This document shows positions 56,583-64,000 of a stretch of DNA of 64,000 nucleotides, piece by piece. This DNA comes from Takakia lepidozioides (taxonomy: Eukaryota > Streptophyta > Takakiopsida > Takakiales > Takakiaceae), in assembly GCA_030704615.1 (NCBI GenBank), contig CM060734.1, positions 21,638,001 to 21,702,000 on the forward strand, read 5' to 3'. The translations under genes were made by a program, and so were the position numbers. Positions within the stretch are counted from its first letter, which is position 1; every line of letters begins with the position of its first letter. A model generated the notes under the pieces. The model was given only the letters and a program-made list of their open reading frames with translations. It searched no databases and had not been told where the DNA came from.

Positions 56583-56799
56583 TCTATTGCAGCTGTTTCT
56601 CATGCTCCAGCTTCAGGTGAAACAGAATTGTGTGTATGAATACGGAACATTCTGCCCACAACTGCACAGTATCTTTGTAAACTCAAGCATGTCTTTACCC
56701 ATCATTTGTTTGACTCAACTGCTTAAGGAAATGCAACATCCAGCCTGAGATACATCCAGCTCATTCTAAGGTAGCTCATATGTAACTTGAGAAGGAGTT

Positions 56800-58930
56800 T
56801 CAAAGCAAAATGGTAGAATTGCTGGGAGGACCTTGGTTGGGAGAACGGAGCCGACCCGCAACACCTGTCTGCAAAAGTGCATAAAAAACACATACTCGAA
56901 CAATCTCCCGAGCTGGGTCAGCAAGCAGGGAAGCACTTATCACTGGCTTACTTACTGCTGCTCCCCCACAACAAGTGCTTGAAGCCCTGAGAGCAGAAAC
57001 CCCTCCAAAAGTTCTGCTTCTCGAGAAGCCCAGATCTGTGGTGCGCACCAGCTCTCCCATTGCCACCCCTACATCAGCCCTTTCCTGCTGCATCATGACG
57101 TCGGGATTGATATTTTGAAAGTTTTCTGTAACCCACTTCAGGTTTTGAGCTACCTCTGTATACCAATGGAGTATACTTGAACGGACAGGCATTTCTTGTC
57201 TGAACAACTACGCTAGATGGAAGTCCCTGAACTTGTGGTGCATTGGAAAGAAAATCCACAGCTTACAAGTCCATTGAAAGGATGTATACAGCCTCCAAAC
57301 TTCTTAACTTTTGAAATCGGTTACACACCATACTGAGATTGCACATGAATGATGACTTTTTAGTCTCATGATAACTCCACGAATGTTCAATTAATCAACA
57401 TGACACGCATCAGCTGGATAACTATTGTTCTTTAAAATATTCAGCCATTCAAACTTCCTCAAGCACATAGTATGGCTCAATTCTGAGCAACAGGTGTTGG
57501 AAAGCCAAGTTTTCAGTCTCCAAGAGCTCAGTAACTTCACTTACCCAATGACCAATAGTGAGGCCTTATTCAGAACCTTGTGCTAAAGCGACCTGTACTC
57601 ATGCTATGCAGCATGTCTGTCAAAGATAATATCTCTTACTCTAGGGTTATAGTTAGAATGCCAGAGGCAGAAATTTCACACTTCGTTCACAACATCGAAT
57701 GCCCGGGATTGGCATATGACAGACCCGTGCATATCCAAAGTATAAGGCAATTAATTACCTTGTGTACCGAGACATAGTGGGAAGATTTATTCCCTTGCAG
57801 CAAACAGGGTGACAAGTGCTGGACAGAGTTTGCACTTGCCATGGAACCAGACACCACCTGCACCACAGCTCCATTCCCCCCAAGTGTCATGTTGCTTAGT
57901 CTCTAATATGTTGCAATCCGTCAGGACTTATGCAACAATCACGGACAAGAAAAGCCTCGAAAATCCGATGTGCGGCAGAGTTTGGGGCAGCAAGTGAAAT
58001 CAAATCTCTTAGTTAAAATTTTCTCGAAGACATGAAACCACCTATGACCCTTCTTCTCTGTGTCTCCTACTTCTCCGCCACAGATGCACATGCAAGGCTT
58101 TCGCTTTCACTTAGACCACAGCCACCCCGCATCACTGCACGGCTGTCACGCTCACGTCGCATTTGAACGGGCGCTTCGGTGGATAGTCATATGCTCATGT
58201 CCCAAAATGAATGAGAGTTCAACGCCGACATTTTTCCCAATCCTACAAATTGCACATATGAGAGACAGAAGCCCATGCTACCTTTGCTGAAGAGCACGAG
58301 GATGATTAAAAGCCCTGCCTAGAGTTTCTACCCGTCTGGACAATCCTGACAGGGGTGGAATTTGAATGCAAGTGCCTGCTTCCCCACACAATCTACCGTT
58401 TTACGGACCTGCATCAGCAGAGCCTTGAGTCAAGACGAGACGTTTGCAGCCAAGCTGTGGACGCCGGGAGCTAGATGCCAAGAGGCCCCACGCAAATGTA
58501 AGCCGTTTCCAGATTGCATCCGACTCCGTGTCCGAAAACCCACCATGAGATTTGTGGGTAGTGCAACAATACGAAATGTGTCTGCTGTGGCGGATCTGTG
58601 TGTGATGCTGATATACCCTTCCTTGATTATATCCACTCCCTGCATCCGCAACGATTGCGCCAGCACAGCTGAATGTGCTTCCGACGATGACAATGCAGCA
58701 GTTCTCTCCGTCGACGGAATGAACTTCTCGTCATCCCCCCTTGAACGAAGCCGAAGACAAATGCATGTTTGAAAGATCGTTGGAGCTTTGTGCTGACCAT
58801 GCTTGGCCTGTGCCACCAAGTTTTGGTCGAGGTCACGCACAACCTGGCGATGGTGTAGGTTATGGTCAACCGACAGATTCTGGTGAAATACTTTCTGTGG
58901 AGGAATGTGACTATCATCAGCAATCAGCCT
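56800..58930 (-). other. Possible exons of unrecognised minus-strand gene(s)
   Basis: Minus-strand stretches with coding character include SKPVISASLLADPAREIVRV (about 56890-56950), NAPQVQGLPSSVVVQTRN (about 57190-57245), GGNGAVVQVVSGSMASANS (about 57825-57880) and QGVDIIKEGYISITHRSATA with GLHLRGASWHLAPGVHS (58430-58700). Splice joins could not be made with confidence. It may be the 5' part of the gene ending at 55103 or a separate one. Confidence 0.3.
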
Positions 58931-59727
58931 GAAAAATGGGTGTGGCTAGAAGCCCCTCCAGTAACTTCTGCACCATCTGTAATTTTCTAGGCTATGTTTG
59001 TCGTAGAAAAAGAGCCCAGAAATGACTTGCAGGCGTGTTTTCAAAGCAATGGGAAGCTGGCAAAATTCTCATGCTTTTGCAGTACTTCATGCAGGTAAAG
59101 CTAGGAGCAAGCAATGGCCTTGGCAGGAGTTTTCTGATCCTTCACAGTGGCGGGACACCGGATTTGATGAGGTGAAGCTGTTTTTAATTTGAGCGTGAAA
59201 GAAGGGTTGTATCTCCTGTTGCTTGAATATAAAACAACAAAAGCAGTCCTCATTGTTGCTAATCATTCGGTTGTCAAGGTTGTTAGTTGTTGGTAAATGC
59301 ACACACGGGGTCGGCTGTTTGAACCGTCCTTGGAAGCACATTTACTGACTCTGATACACGGTCATGGACAATCTAATGGTGATTCTAACGTCAATGTACA
59401 GCTGGAGGGAATACAGTATTCAATTGATGATTAGTGAGGGATTCGGACTCAAACATATAACACTGGCGCTGTTGACTGCACTGGTCTTCTAACCGTGTCA
59501 ATTGTGTAGCAAGGAAATTGTCGCTCTGAAGAGATTTGTCTTAGGGGTGATGTCTTTGAGATATCTGTTTGAGTTGGAGTGAAAGATTTTTAACTGAGAA
59601 CTCTGAGTCGTGCAGGATTGCAGGGTTGAATCAAGCACACCTGGTTGGATCAGCCATCTCCACCATAACCACCACTTGTGAAAGACGACCAAGAAAGGGA
59701 GTCAACAACAACTCTTCTGGCACCTGT
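58931..59727. other. Non-coding stretch before the PPR pseudogene
   Basis: Nothing recognisable is seen; a GTGCAG near 59617 could be a splice acceptor for the PPR reading frame starting just downstream. Confidence 0.35.
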
Positions 59728-61662
59728 ATGGATGTGAGGAGATTATGCAAGGAAGGGCAACTAAAAGAGGCACTGCAATTTTTGAACCAGAAAGGCATTT
59801 TGGCAGACTCCATTACGTATGTCTCTCTCTTGCTCCTATGCATCAAGATGAAAGGCCTAGCAGAGGGAAAGCAGGTGCACACCCACATTATATGGCTGTA
59901 TCAAGGCATGTGCCAGCCTGGCTGTTCTGGAGAAGGGCAAAGAGCTCCATGCTGACATTATCAAAGCTGGAATTGCATCAGATGCTATTCTGCAGACGGC
60001 GATTGCTGACATGTATGCGAAATGTGGGAGCATGAAGAAAGCGCGTGAAGTATTCGAGAGTATGGCTGAACGGAATGTGGTCTCATGGAACGTCATGATA
60101 ACAGGATATGCTCAGCATTGGTGTTTTAGGGAGGCTTTTGAGATCTATGAGCAGATGATACAAGAGAAGGTGATGCCCAACAAGGTCACATTTATTTGTA
60201 TTCTCAATGCATGTGCTGGTTTGGCAACCCTGGAAAAGGGTATCAAGGTCCATGCTGACATCAGTAAAGCTGGGATCACAGCCGATATCATTCTGGACAA
60301 TGCACTTGTTGCGATGTATGCCAAATGCAGCAGCATGAAGGATGCACATAGAGTTTTTGACAAAATGGACAAACACAATGTGGTGTCATGGAGTGTGATG
60401 GTTGCAGGATATGCTCAACATGGGTGTGGAATGGAGGCTTTCGAGACCTATGAGCAAATGTTACGGGAAGGGGTGATGCCAGACAAAGTCACATTCATTT
60501 GTGTTGTCAATGCTTGTGCCTGTCTGGCAGCCCTTGAAAAGGGCATAGAGGTTCATGCCGATATTAAAAAAGCTGGCATTGCCCCTGATATTATTCTGGA
60601 CACTGCCCTTGTCGACATGTATTCCAAGTGTGGGAGCATGAAGGATGCCCGTCGGGTGCTTGACAATATGGCTCAACGGAATGTGGTTTCATGGAGTGCA
60701 ATGATTGCAGGATTCGGTCAGCACGGGGTGGTATAGCAGCCCTGCAACTATTTGAAGAAATGCAGCAAGATGGCTTGAAGCCGGATGGTATCACCTTTAT
60801 ATGTCTTCTCTCTGCATGTAGCCAATGGCCACAAGGCTACGTCAAACAACGTCTTATGAGTACAATCTCTGCATGTAGCCATGTTGGCTTAGTGGATGAA
60901 GGCCATCACTACTTTTATTCCATGAGTCGAGATTATGGCATCACTCCTACGGTGGAGCATTTTGGCTGCATGGTGGATCTTCTTGGCCGTGCAGGTCGAT
61001 TGGATGAGGCGGAGGACTTCATTAACAGAATGCCAATTGAACCAGGTGGTTCGGTGTGGCGGGCCTTGCTTGGTGCCTGCAGGGTTCGTGGGGATGTGGA
61101 GTTAGCAGAACGTGTTGGAAAATGCCTCCTGGAGTTGGATCCACATGACGTTGCAACTAATGTGCTGCTCTCGAACATCTATGGTGCAGCTGGCAGGTGG
61201 GATGATCAAGCAAAGGTGAGGAACATGATGAAGGAGAGAGGTGTCAGAAAAGTGCCAGGGCGCAGCTGCATTGAGGTGCACAACCAGGTCCATACATTCG
61301 TTGTAGAAGACAAAGTGCATCCACAAATCGACAGAATCCATGCTGAGTTGAACAGATTATCTTGGATTATGAGAGAGGCTGGGTATGTGCCTGACACACG
61401 CTTTGTATTGTATGATGTGGAGGAGGAAACCAAGGAAATTTTTCTTTGCCACCACAGTGAGAAACTGGCCATTGCTTTTGGGCTGATCAGTACAGCCCCT
61501 GGAACCCCCCTCCGTGTTGTAAAGAACCTTCGGGTGTGTGGTGACTGCCATACTGCCACCAAGTTCATCTCAAGGATTGTGGCACGAGCAATTGTTGTAC
61601 GGGATGCCAGCCGCTTTCATCACTTCAAAGACGGGGTTTGTTCATGTGGGGATAACTGGTGA
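59728..61662 (+). pseudogene. DYW-class PPR RNA-editing factor, disrupted
   Basis: From ATG 59728 the frame gives MDVRRLCKEGQLKEALQFL and GLAEGKQVHTHI, then a deletion of roughly one PPR block with frame change near 59898. It continues ACASLAVLEKGKELHADI and tandem P-L-S motifs (MYAKCGSMKKAREVF, SWNVMITGYAQH and repeats). A one-base shift near 60730 follows. The E/E+ region and deaminase-like DYW domain remain: [13 protein letters not shown] (HxE), [12 protein letters not shown] (CxxCH) and the end CGDNW, where DNW replaces DYW. Such proteins target organelle transcripts for C-to-U editing. A 57-bp in-frame insertion (60824-60880) derives from a LINE tail. The two frame breaks make it a pseudogene as read. 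Confidence 0.87.
60809..60880 (+). mobile_element. 42-bp LINE 3' tail inserted in the PPR coding region
   Basis: The segment 60824-60865 matches the last 42 bp of the LINE family (AATGGCCACAAGGCTACG ... GAGTACAA). It is flanked by a perfect 15-bp duplication, tctctgcatgtagcc (60809-60823 and 60866-60880). Insert plus duplication is 57 bp, a multiple of three, and contains no stop in the PPR frame. The join falls in LLSACS, which is repeated as TISACS before HVGLVDEG. Confidence 0.96.
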
Positions 61663-62607
61663 CGCGATGAACATGCTGCAAAGAAATTGTGTGGCTTCAG
61701 ACGTGAGGGTGGCCATGGCCCTCATTTTGAGAGCAAAGGATGTTCCTCTGGTAGCTCCTCTATTCCAAATGTTCAGTTCTATCTGTTCCTAAAGACTATG
61801 TTCGTTGTTGTGTTGTTTTTGTCATGAATTGCTCTTCTTGTCCACATGGTATATCCTGTATTGTGGTGTCAAGTGTGGCCTTTGGTTAAGAGGTATGAGA
61901 TCAACTGATATAACTGATATATCAAGCTGATATAACTTACTGTCCAATGTTGCCGTGACTAAACAGTGGTTCACCAGCAAGAAGAGCGAATTGAAAGAGG
62001 ACAGGCACCGCATCTTGCCAGTTACAGCTGGCCGCACTGCAGGGCGCTACCTAGTACGTAGTAAGTATGTTGTAATCATGAAGTTTATCTAAACATGTGT
62101 GGCATAGATTTGTACACACAAACTGTTTGCTACATCCCTGTGGAAGTGTCAGAATAAATCATTTCTTTGATTTCAACAAATTGCTTAGCATCTCGGTACT
62201 TAAATTCAAATCAGATCTTACCATTGGGACTACTTTGGAACCAATCTTTCTATCTAAGCAAAAACTAGACTAATCAATCCTACTTCAGTTACCGGTGGGG
62301 GCAAATTTCTGCCCCCCCCTTCTCTTTGTCATCTTTGTGCTTTGAGTGATCAATTGTTTCTTTCTTTGTTCCTTTGCTTCACTGGTCTGGTCTAAAATCT
62401 GTCAGCTGTATGCAGCTTGGAAGAGTATCAACTGCAACAAAGTGGTTTCATTTGTTAAATCTGGAAGCAGGGAGGATCTGGAATCAGTGTCCAGTATGGG
62501 CTATCCTTAGATCTCTCACCCTCTGGCATCTGTGGAAGGTTCGGTTTGCAAAGGTGTATGATAGGAAGTCGCCCTGCCTTTCCCAAGTTCTGCATAACAT
62601 ATATATA
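61663..62607. other. No recognised gene between PPR pseudogene and LINE
   Basis: AT-rich sequence with short frames only. The first part may be PPR 3' untranslated sequence. Confidence 0.4.
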
Positions 62608-64000
62608 TTGTACTCATAAGGCGTTGTTTGCCGTAGCCTTGTGGCCATTGACCCCGCGCCCAGTTTGAGCGGGAACAAAAGGGACAGAACCTACCTCTGT
62701 CAGGGGCTGACGTTGGTAGTAAGACTTACCTCCATATAAAGAATCAATCCGGGTTTTCCAGATATCCTCTAGAAATCCCTTCACACAAGCATCAATCTGC
62801 TGTGTGTGATTTGCCCAAAAACTAGGCCACAGGAGGGCCTGGGCTTTTGGCTCAGCCTCGAGACTTTCAAAGTTGGTAAACAGGGGTACAGGCACAATTC
62901 CCTTAATAGATTTGAAGAGAGCGTCTCTTTGGTGAGAGAACCCCGGACAGTGTTGCTGTTCAAAGGTAGGCTTCCTGCCCTGAGTTTAAATTTCAGTCTA
63001 GTGCCGAGAGTGGGTAGACCCTTGAGGTCATCCAAGATGTCCTCCCCCATGTCACAGACTGGAAACAAGTTCAGGGAAGTTTTCTGCCTAACTTCATTTT
63101 CATCAGACAATCTCATGGCAACAGACATGGCTGAGGACACTACAGCCTCTAAGTCAGATTTATCCAGCAGGGTCAAGACTTGCGGATCCAGGTCCAGGTC
63201 CTTGAGGATCTCTTCTACTCTCTTCTGCCAGGACTTAGCCTGTTTGACAGGGCGGTCCTGTTTCCAAGATATAGAGTCGATTAATTTAGGATATCTGGTG
63301 TTGGGCATATGTTGCAGCTGACCCCACCATCTGACCTTGAATTCATCTCGTCGGGAGCTTAAGGACGGAATGCCAAACTCACCCCGAACAGCCACATTGG
63401 CTGTTTTGGAGCATGCTGACATACACTCCTTAAGCACCCCCACTTGAATGGATTCTAGAGACTTAGCCTGGTTGGAGTTATCAACCCATATAGCAGATCC
63501 GTACTCCAAGGCAGGTCTAATAACGCGGCAAAGCATGGTTTTCTTAACCTCAGAGTTGACCCCTCTGCAGTGGAAAAATTTAGTGAGCCCCAGAGCTTTG
63601 CCCTTGCCAGTTTGAACAACTTTCCGGATATGTGCATCCCAATTACAATTGGAGGAGAACTCAACGCCCAGGTAAGTGTAGGAAGGGAGGACCGGGATCT
63701 CTTGGCTACCCCACTGCCACTTAAGATCACTTCCTCCCTCTCCTCTGTCGTTGAATGCTACCACTGCACATTTGCTGACATTAGCCTCTAGCCCCCAAAG
63801 ATCAAAGTATCTCTTCGTGCAATCAATCAACTCCTGGAGATTGGTTGGAGTCTCCCCTATGCCTGCGAAGTCATCCGCAAACATAAGGGCTGGTATGGTG
63901 GTATCACCCACCCTTAACCCAAATCCATCACTTTCCACATCCTCTTCTCTGTCACCCTTCTTGTATAGATTGACAATGACCCCCTGTCGCCAGCGAAAGG
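62608..64000 (-). mobile_element. LINE retrotransposon, copy 6, reverse orientation, extends past window
   Basis: The minus strand encodes RT palm and thumb ([34 protein letters not shown]) in a 385-codon frame 63938-62781. Compared with copy 2 it has two internal deletions. One joins GTGACAGAGAAG to GAGGATGTGG near 63945 (about 455 bp lost, removing the RT fingers). One near 62951 removes about 76 bp including the zinc knuckle and shifts the frame. Its 3' end at 62608 is followed by an AT repeat rather than TCT. Confidence 0.93.

Overview
The window looks like nuclear DNA of a streptophyte, most likely a non-seed land plant (moss, fern or relative), though a charophyte is not excluded. Evidence: spliced genes with short GT-AG introns (MRE11, a Kir-type potassium channel, an LHC-like one-helix protein), DYW-class pentatricopeptide-repeat (PPR) sequences, and heavy loading with LINEs, Ty3/gypsy remnants, a Helitron and TIR elements. 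There are no bacterial-style operons. I cannot name the species.

Layout. 1-7.4 kb: the 3' part of a Kir-like channel gene (+), with LINE copies in two introns and a gypsy scrap fused to its last exon. 7.5-9.5 kb: mostly non-coding, with a tRNA-derived SINE-like repeat. 9.57-10.41 kb (-): a three-exon LHC-like gene end. 10.5-11.05 kb (-): PPR fragment. 11-28 kb: an accessory block holding three diverged copies (A, B, C) of one spliced gene family. Copy A joins a ParB-like region to a beta-class amino-methyltransferase-like domain. Among these copies lie a gypsy RT-RNase H remnant, a zinc-knuckle ORF, an unrecognised coiled-coil ORF with one stop codon, a 120-bp tandem array, a dispersed covarying palindrome and matching inverted repeats. 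28.1-35.3 kb: a very AT-rich Helitron2/Helentron-like element (OTU, DUF6570-like region, Rep, Pif1-type helicase, endonuclease), broken by stops and by a 941-bp TIR element. 35.4-38.9 kb: a long hairpin, a SINE-like segment and a gypsy LTR element. 40.7-50.1 kb (+): MRE11, with a LINE in one intron and a stop codon in the phosphoesterase domain. 50.1-54.3 kb: an uncharacterised repeat-bearing ORF and a 1.2-kb TIR element. 55-59 kb (-): probable unrecognised spliced gene(s). 59.7-61.7 kb (+): a DYW PPR pseudogene carrying a 42-bp LINE tail in frame. 62.6-64 kb (-): another LINE.

How things work together. The conserved host genes (channel, LHC-like protein, MRE11) are separate housekeeping or organelle functions. 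The rest is a record of mobile-element activity. LINE copies share one 3' end and, where testable, a target-site duplication beginning TCT. The ParB/methyltransferase copies are damaged in A and C and truncated in B, but all keep the same domain order. Where the catalytic motif survives (A and C) it is unusual, and copy B sits between matching inverted repeats, so the family may be or have been mobile. All exon models and family calls are made by eye without searches.
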